Source: Mucidula mucida (lineage: Eukaryota > Basidiomycota > Agaricomycetes > Agaricales > Physalacriaceae). From it: a stretch of 64,000 bases of DNA. Shown in pieces: positions 11,549-23,064 of this stretch. The notes under the pieces are model-generated. The model searched no databases. It saw only the letters and a list, made by a program, of their open reading frames with translations, and had not been told where the DNA came from. Location of the stretch: positions 1-64,000 of the forward strand of contig JADNYV010000138.1 of assembly GCA_015501055.1 (NCBI GenBank), in the 5' to 3' direction. Both the position numbers and the translations under genes were made by a program. Each line of letters begins with the position of its first letter. Position 1 is the first letter of the stretch.

Positions 11549-12926
11549 TTGTCAGATGCAGAACTTATTTACAGTACGGGTACTGAAACATCTAAAATAT
11601 CATCGACGACTTCACCAACAAAACCTGCAAAAGAAAGATTTGAGCCAAATACGCCCGAGTGGATCACACAACGGCTACGAGAGGATGAAGTGTCGAGAGC
11701 AGTGGGAATTTTGAGAGCATGGATGCCGGAGCGGAGAGAGAGAGAAGCGACGGAGGAGAAGGTGATGGCGATCAGAACATTGACAAAGGAAGCTGCGGTG
11801 GAAGTTGTGACGGAGTTGAAAAAGTCGAGGAAGTACATCCGGGGAACAAAGGGGCAGGACATGAAACTTTGAGTAACCATAGAGAGCGTACACACAGGCT
11901 CTGAATGGGAAACGAGTGCCCTTCTTGACAGTGGAGCAACGGGTTCTTGCGTCAATAAAGAATTCATTGAGGAGAACGGACTCCCGATCAAGGAGTTACC
12001 GGTCAAGCTCCCTGTCTACAATGCAGATGGAACCCTAAACGAGGGAGGAGCAATCAAAGGTTTTGTGGAGGTCCGAATGAAGATTGGTGATCACGCTGAA
12101 AAGATCGAGTTGGCCGTCACCAATCTTGGCAAAACAAGTATCTTTTTGGGGCTAGATTGGTTACGATATCACAACCCCACAATCAACTGGACGGAATCCA
12201 CGTTGACTTTTGATCGATGCCCAGACCGTTGCGGCTACCTACCCGAGTATGACTCGCCAGAAGATGAAGGAGAAGATGTAGAAGAGAAGCTGGAGGAGGG
12301 AGAGCAGTTGTTTTGGATGGACTGGGACAACTATCGCAAAAGCGGTGAAAAGCTGAGATCACAACAGCCTTCATCCGCTGCTGCACCTTACATTGAGGAA
12401 TTCTCCGATGTATTTAGCAAGGCGGACTTTGGCAAGTTACCGGAGCAAAGACCCTGGGATCACGCAATAGAACTCACGCCTGGTTCCAAACCGGTTGACT
12501 GCAAGGTCTATCCCCTTAGTCCATCTGAGCAGAAGGCATTAGACAAATTCTTGGAGGAAAACATACGCACAGGACACATACGGCCATCAATCTCACCCAT
12601 GGCGTCACCATTCTTTTTTGTCAAGAAGAAGGACGGAAGCCTTCGGCCAGTACAAGATTATCGGAAGTTGAACGACATGACAATCAAGAACCGATACCCC
12701 TTGCCGTTGATCCAGGAACTTATTAACAAGTTGAAGGGAGCGAAGGTTTTCACAAAGATGGATGTCTGATGGGGTTACAATAACATCCGGATCAAAGAAG
12801 GTGATGAGTGGAACGCGGCGTTTAGAACAAACAGAGGCCTGTTCGAGCCCTCAGTCATGTTTTTCGGACTTACAAACTCGCTAGCGACGGTCCAATCGTT
12901 TATGAATGACATTCTGAAGGAGCTGA
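11549..12926 (+). pseudogene. Gypsy-1 protease and reverse transcriptase (N-terminal half)
   Basis: The protease active site reads [11 protein letters not shown] (about 11920-11952). The RT palm follows with [20 protein letters not shown] and [11 protein letters not shown], then FGLTNS. Stops at 11870 and 12767 lie where Arg would be expected, consistent with CGA to TGA changes. The RT is cut at FMNDILKEL by the foldback element, before the catalytic YxDD motif, so it cannot be active. Confidence 0.85.
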
Positions 12927-13972
12927 CACTGGGCGAAGGCCTCGGAGTTTTTGGCAAAAACCCCGGTTAAAGAACCTCAAGAGTTTTAATGATTTTTTTA
13001 GGTTAAAACGATTTTAAAACTATTTTAACATTCTTTGAAGTATTTCGACCAAAAATTTCAGTGAAATTTGTCTTAAAAATATTAGTAAGAACACTGAAAG
13101 CCAAATTAGGAAATTTTAGAGTAGTTTTAAAGTTAAAATTAGGTTAACATTATTAGAACTTATATTTTAACAAGTTTAATATGGTTTTCAGCAAAAAAGT
13201 CACAAAGAAATCAGAAGGAATATAGTTAAAACTTTGAGAAGATAGTCATGAGATTTTATGATATATTTAGAGAGTATTAATAAATATTTATAAGGGAATT
13301 TTTGATGAGAATATTAGAAAAGAGGTTCGGAGGATTTTGACTGAAAAAAACAATGAAGATTGTGTAAAGAATTGTAAAATGCAAAACTAAGAGATCTTTA
13401 GAGAATTTTTGCCATTGTAAGGTGAAATTTCTTAAAAAGTATTTTAAGAGTTTTTGATGAAAATAGAACTAAAAAATAGAGTGAAAAGTAAGGTGAAAAC
13501 ATCAAAACCAAAAGCACGATAATACAAGAAGTACTGTCATCAGTGCAAGGTCACTATACTCAACACAAGGCCCAGGCAAGGAGTACTGCAGTCAATGTGG
13601 GATCAACGCCGTCAACGCAAGGAGTACCACAGTCAATGCAGGGTCAACACAAGGAGTACTCTCAAAGTTTTAACTATATTCCTTCTGATTTCTTTGTGAC
13701 TTTTTTGCTGAAAACCATATTAAACTTGTTAAAATATAAGTTCTAATAATTTTAACCTAATTTTAACTTTAAAACTACTCTAAAATTTCCTAATTTAGCT
13801 TTCGGTGTTCTTACTAATATTTTTAAGACAAATTTTACTGAAATTTTTGGTCAAAATACTTCAAAGAATGTTAAAATAGTTTTAAAATCGTTTTAACCTA
13901 AAAAAATCATTAAAACTCTTGAGGTTCTTTAACCGGGGTTTTCACCAAAAACTCCGAGGCCTTCGCCCAGTG
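12927..13972. mobile_element. foldback element with ~313-bp terminal inverted repeats
   Basis: The two ends are long inverted copies, 12927-13239 and 13660-13972, starting CACTGGGCGAAGGCC. They differ by only scattered bases, and the inner part of the arms is very A+T-rich. The loop (13240-13659) holds no gene but has short tandem repeats. The element sits inside the pol gene of Gypsy-1. I could not find a matching target duplication: GAGCTGA lies on the left, CAAGCAC on the right. The superfamily is unclear. Confidence 0.85.
13530..13660. repeat. imperfect tandem repeats in the foldback loop
   Basis: Units built on AAGGAGTACYRCAGTCAATG followed by GGGTCAACRC recur about three times with variation, plus shorter pieces (CAGTGCAAGGTCA, CTCAACACAAGG). 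No coding sense seen. Confidence 0.55.
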
Positions 13973-15840
13973 CAAGCACAATTCCAACATCTACAACAAA
14001 GAGCTTCTAGCCATTATTCAGGCACTGGAATCCTGGAGGCACTATTTGGAGGGTGCCTCCCACGTGGTAGATATCATCACTGATCACAAGAACCTCAAGT
14101 ACTTCACCAATTCGCAGAAACTGAGCCGTCACCAGGCGCGATGGGCCCTGTTTCTTACCCGCTTTAACTACACCCTGACTCATAAACCTGGAACGTCTAA
14201 TAACAGCGACCCGCTCTTCCGTTGTGCAGATCATAAAGAGGGGGTTGAGGAGGATAACTCAAACCAAGTGTTATTGGATCCTAAATTCTTTCAGATTCAG
14301 GCAACACAGCCGGGTGTGGTTACCGCAATTGGAGATGCAGAGTTGAGGAGACGTATTCAAAAATGTCCAAAGAAGGACATTGAAGTCCGTGGTGCGTTAG
14401 ATGTGATTCTTCAAAACGGTCCCTGTTTGCTGATTAAAAACCTACAGGAGTAAAACTACAAAGACGGCATTGTCCTCTTCCAAGGCAAGGTCTATGTTCC
14501 AAACAACCTTGAACTTTAATGTGACATAGTCAAAATGCACCACGACCTCATCGCCCCCGGACATCCAGGGCGCTTTAAGATGTACGAGCTTCTCAGTTGA
14601 GAGTTCTGGTGGCCAGGCATGTCAGTCTTTGTTTGAGATTATGTCAATGGCTGCGCTACCTGTCAGATGACAAAACCCAGCAACCATCCCGCCCACATCC
14701 CGCTTGTTCCTAATAAGATCCCTGAACGTCCCTTTGGCACCATCACAACCGACTTCATTACCGACCTGCCGGAATGTGAAGGTTACAACACCATTCACTG
14801 TGTTGTTGACCAACTCACAAAGGGTGTGGTTGTATCTCCATGTTGTAAGACCATTGACACAGATGGCTGGAAGGCACCTTCTGATGTTACGGTCTTTGGG
14901 ACAAGATGATCTCCAACCGAGGCCCACAGTTTGCCAGCAAGGTTATGCAGGCTATTTACGCTAAGCTCGGCATCACCTCTGCGCTCAGTATGGCTTATCA
15001 TTCCCAGACAGATGATAAAACCAAGCACTACAACCAGGAGCTTAAGCAATATCTACGCGTCTTTTGCAACTACCAACAAGACAACTGGGTCAAGCACCTG
15101 CTGTACGCCAAATTCTCCCACAACACCTGTATTCACTCTGCCACGGGCAAATCCCCCTTCAAACTCCTCCACGGATATCAGTTGCGCTTCTTTCCCCCGC
15201 TGAACCCCACATCCAACATTCCCTCCATTGAGGAACAACTCACCAACCTTTAGCATCTGCACAACGAGGTTCAAGCGAGCCTCACTACAGCGGCAGAAGT
15301 GATGAAAAGGAACAACGGAGATGTCACAGAGAAGGGCATTATGTTTAAGATTGGAGATAAGGTGCTATTAGATGGCAAGAACCTGAAGATGACGCAACTC
15401 AAAGCTAAGCTTTCTGATAAGCAACACGGACCATTTGAGATCACTAATGTACTTGGCCCAGTAACCTATTGCCTCAAGTTACCAGTGAAGTGGCGCATCC
15501 ACCTAGTCTTCCATGCATCCCTACTTGTCCCATACATTGAGACCCCTGCTTATGATCCTAACTTCCCGGGAGTTCCCCTAGACCTATTGAACACTGATGA
15601 GAAGTACAACATGGAGGAGATCCTGGACTCATGGCCGACTCATAATAAGCGGGGTGTGGAGTACCTGGTGAAGTGGTTGGACTACTTAAGCTCCAAGAAT
15701 ACATGAGAGCTGGAGTTGGGACTAACAAAGGTGCTGGATAAGATAGCTGACTTCCAGAAGGCACACCCAGAGGCGTACAAGAAGCCACTCCCTCACCTAC
15801 AAGGCCTTGGTGTCTCAATCGGAGATATCTGGGCAGGGAC
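13973..15840 (+). pseudogene. Gypsy-1 RNase H, integrase and chromodomain, broken
   Basis: RNase H tail: YNKELLAIIQALESWRHYLEG and ITDHKNLKYF. Integrase: GHPGRFKMYELL, FITDLPEC, SNRGPQF. The third catalytic position, normally Glu in QTxGQTE, reads Lys here (QTDDKTKHYNQ). GPFEITNVLGP and VFHASLLVPY follow, then a chromodomain-like EKYNMEEILDSW..VEYLVKWLDY. In-frame stops occur at about 14451, 14517, 14598, 14634, 15251 and 15704, and there are frame changes near 14460 and 14905. The stops at 14598 and 14634 fit CGA to TGA and the one at 15704 fits TGG to TGA. Confidence 0.85.
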
Positions 15841-15881
15841 TTCTGTGCTTCAGGCGCAAGCGCAGCCTAAAGAGGGGGTAT

Positions 15882-16327
15882 TGTCACAAATTGCCTCTAT
15901 TCTGTTGCCCCCACCTTGGTCCACCTTGTTATCGCGTCAACACCACACTCTTCCATCATCACATATCACACGCTCCAGGTCCGGTCCGCACTGCCTTAGC
16001 CTAGGCCTGATCCAGGTATAGCCCATCAGCATAGCCTGTCACCTGTCCATTACCCCATGACATGATCCACACTGCCTCTTGTTTAACTTTAAGCCATTCT
16101 ATTGTTTACATAGCCACAGACTCTTTATATATATACACGGCCTTTCTAGGTAGATTCCTCAGTTTGTCAACTTCATCTCTACACTGTTCAGTAGCCCCCT
16201 GCACTGTATCAAGCCTGACCTGCTCCTACCTCACCCTATTATCAACTTTGCCTCTCGTCTCCATTGTTCTCCCGTCTTTGTGTGACTTGGGTGGTAGTTT
16301 GGTTTACGCCGGACTCTATCCTTGACA
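15882..16327 (+). repeat. 3' LTR of Gypsy-1
   Basis: Follows a polypurine tract (AAAGAGGGGG, about 15868-15878). It begins TGTCAC and ends TTGACA, i.e. TGTCA..TGACA ends. A TATA-like TTTATATATATAC occurs near 16122-16134. No second copy is present in the window. Confidence 0.7.
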
Positions 16328-16639
16328 ATAGCCCATGACCTTCTGGACTGCAACCAGCTTTTTTTCTTTCAAATTGCCACTGCTTGGGGTCACAGACGGC
16401 ATGATCTTGTTTCTTCTTTTGAATTACGCCTACTTGTCACTTGTGTTCTCGTTGATTTTTTATTAGACTAGATATCCATGACTCTGCTGAGGCAACACCC
16501 TTTGCGCATCCTCCACGTCTACAATAGCGCTCTTCAAGTCTCTGTTTCTTCATTTGCCAAGATATGCCAGTAGCCAAAGGCAATAAGTTGACGGCTGACA
16601 CCACGACAGCCACAATCGCACTTGCTACAATCAGGATAG
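16328..16639. other. intergenic
   Basis: No gene recognised between the Gypsy-1 LTR and the upstream cassette of U450-A. Confidence 0.4.
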
Positions 16640-17114
16640 CCCCTTATGCACCCCTACAGCTCCCTGAGTGAAAAGAAATCAACCAATGTTTGTAGCAAGC
16701 TGAAATGTGCACATAGCATTATGAGAGCGAGCGGGTCTCCGCGGTTATATCTTGTTCGCGGCGAGTCTAATATTGCCCAAATAACATATACGCCTGGACC
16801 CACCGAGTTCATGCTCTCATGTAACACACTATCTTCATACTAATCCACTATCTCCATACTACTCCACTACTATCTTCATGCTATCCACCACCTCCTACCT
16901 CCTTCTACACTGAGCTAGTTTTGATTCTAGTTTATCGCCATGTGGGGTCACGGAAGATATTTTTGGATTACGCCTTCCTATCCTCTACCACATCCAACGT
17001 TCTCGGTACACAGCCTAGGCGATTCCTCCGTTATCCCGCTGAAACAATCAGAATGGTATGCTATCTTCAATTGCTCTTCGTCCTACCGCCAGTGCTTACA
17101 GGCTGCCGTAGGCT
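16640..17114 (+). promoter_or_regulatory. U450-type upstream cassette (copy A)
   Basis: Upstream region shared with U450-B and -C and with orphan copies elsewhere. Blocks include CCCCTACAGCTCCCTGAGTG and GAGCGAGCGGGTCTCCGCGG. A 5'-UTR intron just before the start codon (GTATGC..TTACAG, about 17057-17100) is also present in copy B. Confidence 0.55.
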
Positions 17115-18461
17115 ATGGCCACTTCGACTGATCGTCCAACCTTCACCACTCCTGTGGAACGGGCCGCATTGGCCCTCGCCGAAGAGCACAAAGTCGCTGC
17201 AATCCGCTGTATCAACTTCATCCCAATCAACGAAACGGACAGCTCCCTCAGTGCAGCAGACATCGCCCTATTCCTTCTTTCCCTGCCTCGCGAGCTACCT
17301 TTTCGAAAACTTGTATTATCCATCGATAGACAGTACACGAATATTCCCGAGAAGCTTATCGCTAAGTGGTGCCTTCTCAGACAACGACTGGATGGAGAAG
17401 AGGATGAGAAGGAAAATGCGCCGCCATTGCTCAGCACGCCCACTCGTCTTCCTGAAGGCCGTTCAGCCAGCCCTGCATCATTCTTGCCTCAAGTACTTCC
17501 ATCGGCACCTTCAACCAGACACACTAGCCTCGTATCGCCGATTCCTGAAGCGAACAATATCGATGTTCCGATTTTATCTACCTCTGCAGCCGTCTTATCG
17601 TTCCCGGAGCCTGCGCCATCCGACCATACGAAGATTGTGACTCTACCTCCTAGCACCGCCGACGATATTCCCCTTCTCGAACCACCTTCTTACGCGCTCT
17701 TCGAGAACCTCGCAGTCGCTTCGGAAAAAGACGTGCCAGGTCCACACTGCAGCGCACACCTCCCAGGAAATATACCGACGCAAGGCGAGGACACCCAAAG
17801 CCCTCATACAGCATCCTCCCCCTCCCTTTTTTCTCGCTCTTCCCTATCCAGCCCGCAGCCTTGCTCTAGCTCTGTGCAACACCCACTTTTGCCTAAACCG
17901 CGTACCAGGCTCGTCCGCTCAAATGCTGTTCCGAATCTACAAGCTTTACGAGCAAAGCTGACATCACAGGACAAAACTGCTTTTGCCGAGCCGGACTTTT
18001 TCGATACATCGTCTATCAAGGCTGGTGCCTTCAACCCACAGCCACTGCCGACTTTGCATTCTGGTGCGAACGTTGATGATCACGATTTGGTATCACCCAG
18101 TCGTGCAGTCGGGACTCGTCCTAGAGAATGGTTGAGGCAACCTTCTGTGGAGGCGGAACTACATGCTTTTGGTGACCGGAACGAAGGTGGCCTCAAGCGT
18201 AAGCGCGGCCTAGAGGAGGATGAAGGAGACAGGGAAGATCAGCCTCGGCATTTGATGCGGGCAGCAGGGCCTTCTGTGGTGACGGGACAGCATAGCACCG
18301 TCAGCCTGAGTCCGGACGAAGGCGACCGCAGCCGCAATCGTGCGACTCAAGATGAGGATCAAGAAGACAGACCCCGCCGGCGGGCCCGTCGGCACGATGG
18401 TTTTCTCATGAATCTTCTACATGCTCGTTTCATCCCCCAATATGCCCAGTACTTGTGGTAA
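17115..18461 (+). CDS. U450-A: unrecognised nuclear-type protein, 448 aa
   Basis: I do not recognise this family. The single exon begins MATSTDRPTFTTPVERAALA. The first ~95 residues look folded (helical, with LPRELPFRKL and KWCLLRQRL), then an EEDEKENAPP acidic turn. A long Ser/Pro-rich, probably disordered middle follows (residues ~105-330). The tail is charged (GGLKRKRGLEEDEGD, DRPRRRARRHDG), with two basic clusters that could be nuclear localisation signals, and ends with the conserved hydrophobic LMNLLHARFIPQYAQYLW. U450-B (42326-43687) has the same plan and a near-identical C-terminal third. U450-C (47118-48502) keeps the N-terminus, the basic cluster and the tail motif. Function unknown; the layout suggests a nuclear protein with a conserved C-terminal docking motif. 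Confidence 0.65.
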   Translation: MATSTDRPTFTTPVERAALALAEEHKVAAIRCINFIPINETDSSLSAADIALFLLSLPRELPFRKLVLSIDRQYTNIPEKLIAKWCLLRQRLDGEEDEKENAPPLLSTPTRLPEGRSASPASFLPQVLPSAPSTRHTSLVSPIPEANNIDVPILSTSAAVLSFPEPAPSDHTKIVTLPPSTADDIPLLEPPSYALFENLAVASEKDVPGPHCSAHLPGNIPTQGEDTQSPHTASSPSLFSRSSLSSPQPCSSSVQHPLLPKPRTRLVRSNAVPNLQALRAKLTSQDKTAFAEPDFFDTSSIKAGAFNPQPLPTLHSGANVDDHDLVSPSRAVGTRPREWLRQPSVEAELHAFGDRNEGGLKRKRGLEEDEGDREDQPRHLMRAAGPSVVTGQHSTVSLSPDEGDRSRNRATQDEDQEDRPRRRARRHDGFLMNLLHARFIPQYAQYLW

Positions 18462-19090
18462 TTCTATCTGTATATACAGCGAATCTGTATTTGTGCATTT
18501 GTGTATGTAAACCTCTCCACTGTTTTCCAGAATGACTATCGACACACTACTCTATCGTTCTGTAAATGATGTTGTTCGTGAACTCGAGCAGGATAAAGGA
18601 TCCGCATGCATCAGGAATTGCGCCATTGCCAGCTGCGCGCTCACTTCTGGTCCTTGCCAGTAACTGTCAAACGATAGAGCTTCTTTGGAGCGACAAATGT
18701 TCACGGGCACTTCATTTTCACCCGGAAGAAGTTCTGCTTGGTGCTTCTGCCCAAGCGGATAGTAATGGTACTGCCATCCCTGCCACAGGTATGTGTGAAT
18801 CTCGATTGACTTTAGTACTCACTCCGCTTCTCTGTTCTGTCCACTCGCCCATCGACCGACGCGCGATCGCACTTGGTTTCAATCAGGACCCCTCATGGGC
18901 TCCTTGAATGACAAGAATTTAATGAATCGTTTAAAACGTGCACTGAGACGTGAGCGGGTCAAGGTTGCGCAGGAAGCCGTTTGATAACGCGGCGCGGCTT
19001 GTGAACAGCTTGGGAACAGACATACGATACGATGGCCACTCAGCCTCATAGTCTCATACGACACTAGAATCAGAAAACCATTGCAACCCC
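18462..19090 (+). other. downstream region of U450-A with a small ORF and a partial upstream cassette
   Basis: A short ORF starts at 18534 (MTIDTLLYRSVNDVVRELEQ) and stops at about 18663. Its counterpart in the other arm (42255-41989) has the same start, a 6-nt in-frame difference and then a frameshift. About 18820-19070 repeats the U450 upstream cassette (GAGCGGGTCAAGGTTGCGCA, GGCCACTCAGC) without a gene behind it, and joins directly to a truncated esterase last exon. Confidence 0.45.
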
Positions 19091-20400
19091 TTGCAGCGAT
19101 GGGTTGAGCTAGATGTGTTAATTCATATAAATGTGAGACAGAACGGTCGCCCATAAGACGTACATGGTTCGCGAATGATATCCAGGCGCTTTTAGAGACC
19201 GCCATGACGGCGGGGTCAGTGCCCAAAAAGACCTCATGCGTTCGTGGGTTTACCAAAGACAAATGGTATCTGTAGTGAGATTCGACTAGAGTATAAGCCC
19301 TTACCTCACACTAAACTTGATATTACCAGTCGCCGTAACCGGAGTTCACGCTAGACTAGTATTGAACTGTCCCGGTTCATCAGATCCATTGTCTTCTTCC
19401 ACTCGAGGCTAACGACTCATACGGAACGATTAGGCACTCAGAGACCGTTTGCGCCATCACTTCGCTTTGGTACCTTCTAGAGGCAATCATCGCCATGTCG
19501 CCGACAAAGCTTGCAGATCTCTTGAAATGAATACCGTTCTCAGTAAAGTTGGCGCCGCCGTCTTCGGTCCCGTACAGCGAACCCAGGCTCGGGTCACAAA
19601 GCACTGTCGGCGCTGATGTTACGACCAGTAGCAGTCGAGTCCGTTGAAACGCCGATTCAGAAGGAAGCCTTAGATTGCCAAAGATGACCGACCTCCGCCA
19701 AACGAAGCTATGTTCTCCCGGATCCAACCCAGAGCTAGGCACTGATCGTTCGAGCCCAGATTAGCTGCGACGACTTCCGCCGAACCAAGAAAACCGAAAG
19801 GCCTTAATCTGGCGATGAAGATGAGTCGTAAATTCCCAACACACGACGTACATACCGATAGTGCAAAGACACCGCGATGACTGGCTCGTCCATTTCGACG
19901 GATCGTTGAACGATATAAGAGAGATTATAGACGGGCGAAGTCCGGGTCCCGGCATTGAAACCTCCGCCGTAAATCCATCAAGACGGAAAGCAACAAATCC
20001 TAGAACAGGCAGACCACCACGGTCTGTGTCCGGACGAACAACATTGAGCGTCAAACAGTCCTCGGATTGATACTCCGTCTAGCGAGTCCCGACCGTTGCA
20101 TGTTCCCCTCAGAGCTTATTACTCTTTTCCCCAGCAGAGATGCTCACCAAACGTCCCCGACTGTTAAAAACAAATCAGCCGCCGTCGGAGAATACAATGA
20201 GCATAACATTCACACCTGAGGTCAGCTCCACCCATAGCTGGTGGCATTCAATCCATCCTCACCGAATGCCGTATCCCAAACCTGAGGATTTCGAAGGATC
20301 AGGCTGTCCACAGGCGGCTTGGCCTAGGGTATCCGAGGAAAGCCTTTTGCTTGAGTTATTCGAGACGTAGCCCTTTGACGGTGCCGTTACACATATTCGC
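19090..20400 (-). pseudogene. type-B carboxylesterase pseudogene (copy 2), internal deletion
   Basis: Remnant with N-terminal exons near 20400-20050 (KPPVDSLIL), an exon-5-like block (WIRENIASFGG near 19725-19690) and the exon 9 region (DPSLGSLYGTEDGGANFTEN, 19590-19530). It ends within the last exon near 19090-19110, where the U450 cassette begins. The exons carrying the Gly-Glu-Ser-Ala-Gly nucleophile and the catalytic Glu are deleted: exon 5 joins directly to exon 9. Stops are present. The right-arm counterpart at 40306-41680 has a different internal deletion. Confidence 0.7.
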
Positions 20401-20841
20401 AGGTGGCGCCAGATACAACCAAAGCGAGCTTTAAAAAACTATGAGTGCGTTAAGTACCAGCCGCATCGTTCACTGGCGTAATAGTATTACCGGACTGCAG
20501 ACGCCATGTAAGTATCCTTCGTTTCAAGGGTGCGATTCCAGTGCTTACCCAGTGTAACATCCTGACAAAGTTGGGGACGGTCGCTCCATACAAACCTCGT
20601 ACACCAGCTATCAGAGTGAGCGCCGCGAGCCAAAACAGAACAGCGACCACGACGAGTTCAGAGCCATGACAACAGTCCAAGCGAGTTTGGTTGCGCTATA
20701 GTGGTAGACACAGCAACATGCACAGTCATTCTTCAGTAGGGCGGCGGAGCCGACCAAGTGAATAAACAAATGGATTCATTGAGCTGATAGACAATTGAGA
20801 AAAAGACTACTCAGCAAGAAGGAAGACTATCATCTGTCATC

Positions 20842-23064
20842 TTAAAATGGCAGAAACTCGTCAGGTCGCGTATTAATGAACGCTATTCCGTCCTTCCTAT
20901 AATCATCCGGCTCAACGAAGGATCCACCAGCATCGAACACCATATTCGAAGCGCTTTCTGCGTACGAGGGCCAATACGGCAGATTACTTAGAACATGATT
21001 CGGGTTAAGCTATGGAACATGATGATTTACAGAACGAAGAAAAGAAGAATGTGAAACGTACGTGGCGTGCGAACGATATCCAAGCTCTCATTATGCTTTT
21101 GGAAACCGCAACTACTGCGGGGTCTGTGCCCAAGGACACCTCATATATATCTGTGAGGTTCGCAGGATTTCCAAAGATAAATGGTATCTAGATGACCGTC
21201 AGCAAGCACGTACTAAACAAATGCGAGCCTGTTACATCGGCGTAGTGTGTCACAGCTATCAGAATGTCACCAGTGAGTCCGAACGGAATCAGCTCGGGCG
21301 AGTGTTGAACTGTTACAGCAAAATCAGATTCCATTCCCTGTTAGCTCGGAAGTCCACAAAACTAGTATACAGGCTGCCACCATTTCGTCATCGCTTCGCA
21401 CTGTCGCCGCCTTGGGGCGTCCATGCCTACATCTCCAATAAGACTGACAGACCGTTTGTATTGCAGTCCATGCTCGGTGAAGTCAACGCCACCGTCTCCA
21501 GTGCCGTACGGACAGCCCAGGCTAGGGTCATTCGGGTACAATTCAAGTATCTTGGCTGCGCTGTCGGCGCTAATGTGACGTTTACTGGCGGTGGTGGCTA
21601 CGGGGGGCATTGATTAGCAGAAGAAGGCAGTGCCGGAGAACTGAAGTCACCGGTGAGCCGTGCAAAGAATTGTTCATCCGTGTCAATTCCATTCCATGTT
21701 AGGACAGTTACAGTGCCTTCATCCTACCGGTAGAGTTACAGTTAGAAGCGTGAGGGGAGCAAATGAACTATACCGTATTACCGCCAAGCAGTCCAGTAAC
21801 GCTCTTATCATACCGTCCTGATTGAAAAAGTCAGCTGGGAGAATCTGGGAGGAAGTCGCCGTCGATGATGGGTCCAAAAACGTCTGTTGCGTGCGATTCA
21901 GCTGCAGCGAACAAAACATCATATGGCACGGATCTGAGGCAGTCCAATGTGTCGGCAGGGGAAGCACAGCCGGTTCGGTCGACGATGCCGTCGTATGTCG
22001 GTTGTAGGTTTTTTATATATCATCTGCAAACAACAGGTAAGCGAGAGCCAGTTGGTGATATACGGTCAACTCACACCCAACCGCCGGCTCGCTCTCCTGT
22101 ATGGCGCCTCTGAACAAGCTCGTTTCGCCTTCTGTACCGCCATACGCAAGAACTTGCGCGACGACACTGAGAGACCCTGCGGATTCGCCCCAGATGGTCA
22201 CTTTGTTTGGGTCTGACGAGGGGTAAGCATGCAGTATCCATTAGTGTTTCAATGTGTGCGAACCTCCCTTGAACGATGCGATGTTCTCTTGAATCCAGCG
22301 CAGAGCCAGGCGTTGGTCCTTCAAGCCAAGATTAGTATTCCCAGATCGGACGATCTCCTCCGACGCGAGAAAGGCTGTTAGTCTAGCAAACAAGGTAAAT
22401 CACTGCATGGACGACCGACGGGACGCGTACCTATAATTCAAAGACACCGCAATGATGGGTTCATCTATTTGGACGGACTCTTGCACAATATACGAGAAAT
22501 TATAGACTGGTGACGATGACGTGCCGGAAATAAAGCCTCCGCCGTAGATCCATACAACATTAATGTTAGCAGGACATCGCAAATATGGGGGAAAGTGCAC
22601 CTAGCACAGGCAGATCGCCATAACCCGAATCCGGACGAACGATATTGAGTGTCAAACATTCCTCCGATTGGTACTCGACTGTACCAGTCCCGACAGCTAC
22701 ACAGGTTCCGTTAGCTCTTTTCAGAGGCCAAGCACGATTACTCACCCAAAGGCCCAAACTGTGTGACAGACATCAGTGGCTGTAAGAGAATATACAGAAC
22801 ATGCCATACCTGAGGGCAACTCCACCCATAACTCGTTGCATCCAATCCCTCTTCACCAAACGCCGTATCCCAAGCCTGAGGATTCCGAAATCTCAGGCTG
22901 TCCACAGGTGGTTTGGCAAATGGTATGCCGAGAAAGACGTCTTGCTCAAGCTCTTCCAAGTGCAGACCGTTAACGGTGCCGTTGACAATAACTGCAGTCG
23001 GCGCGCTTTGTGCTAACAACGAGAGCGTGGACACTACTGCAAGCGCGATGATCCAACGACACAT
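20842..23064 (-). pseudogene. type-B carboxylesterase pseudogene (copy 3), full length
   Basis: Inverted counterpart of the intact gene 37713-39958, same exon order. A secretion signal ([20 protein letters not shown]), [15 protein letters not shown] and the C-terminus are all present. Several lesions disable it. The third intron has lost its AG acceptor (the bases before TATGG read TTG near 22555). A stop follows the exon-7 acceptor near 22010 (YDI-stop). A further stop, CGA to TGA, falls in the exon reading FLPDSPS near 21830. The upstream flank to 23620 is also shared with the intact gene, so the whole gene was duplicated and then lost. Confidence 0.8.

Larger units (their letters stand above)
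9456..16327 (+). mobile_element. Gypsy-1: decayed, probably chimeric Ty3/Gypsy LTR retrotransposon
   Basis: Order along the plus strand: putative 5' LTR and long leader (9456-10583), gag, protease, N-terminal half of reverse transcriptase, a foldback insertion (12927-13972), RNase H C-terminal part, integrase, chromodomain, polypurine tract and 3' LTR (15882-16327). About 250 residues of pol (end of RT, start of RNase H) are missing across the foldback element. The putative 5' LTR does not resemble the 3' LTR, so the two halves may come from different elements. No target-site duplication could be assigned. Confidence 0.7.

Noticed and set aside
18534..18662. Small ORF downstream of U450 as a conserved gene
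   Set aside because: The copy in the other arm shares the start but loses frame after ~35 codons, so the protein is not conserved.
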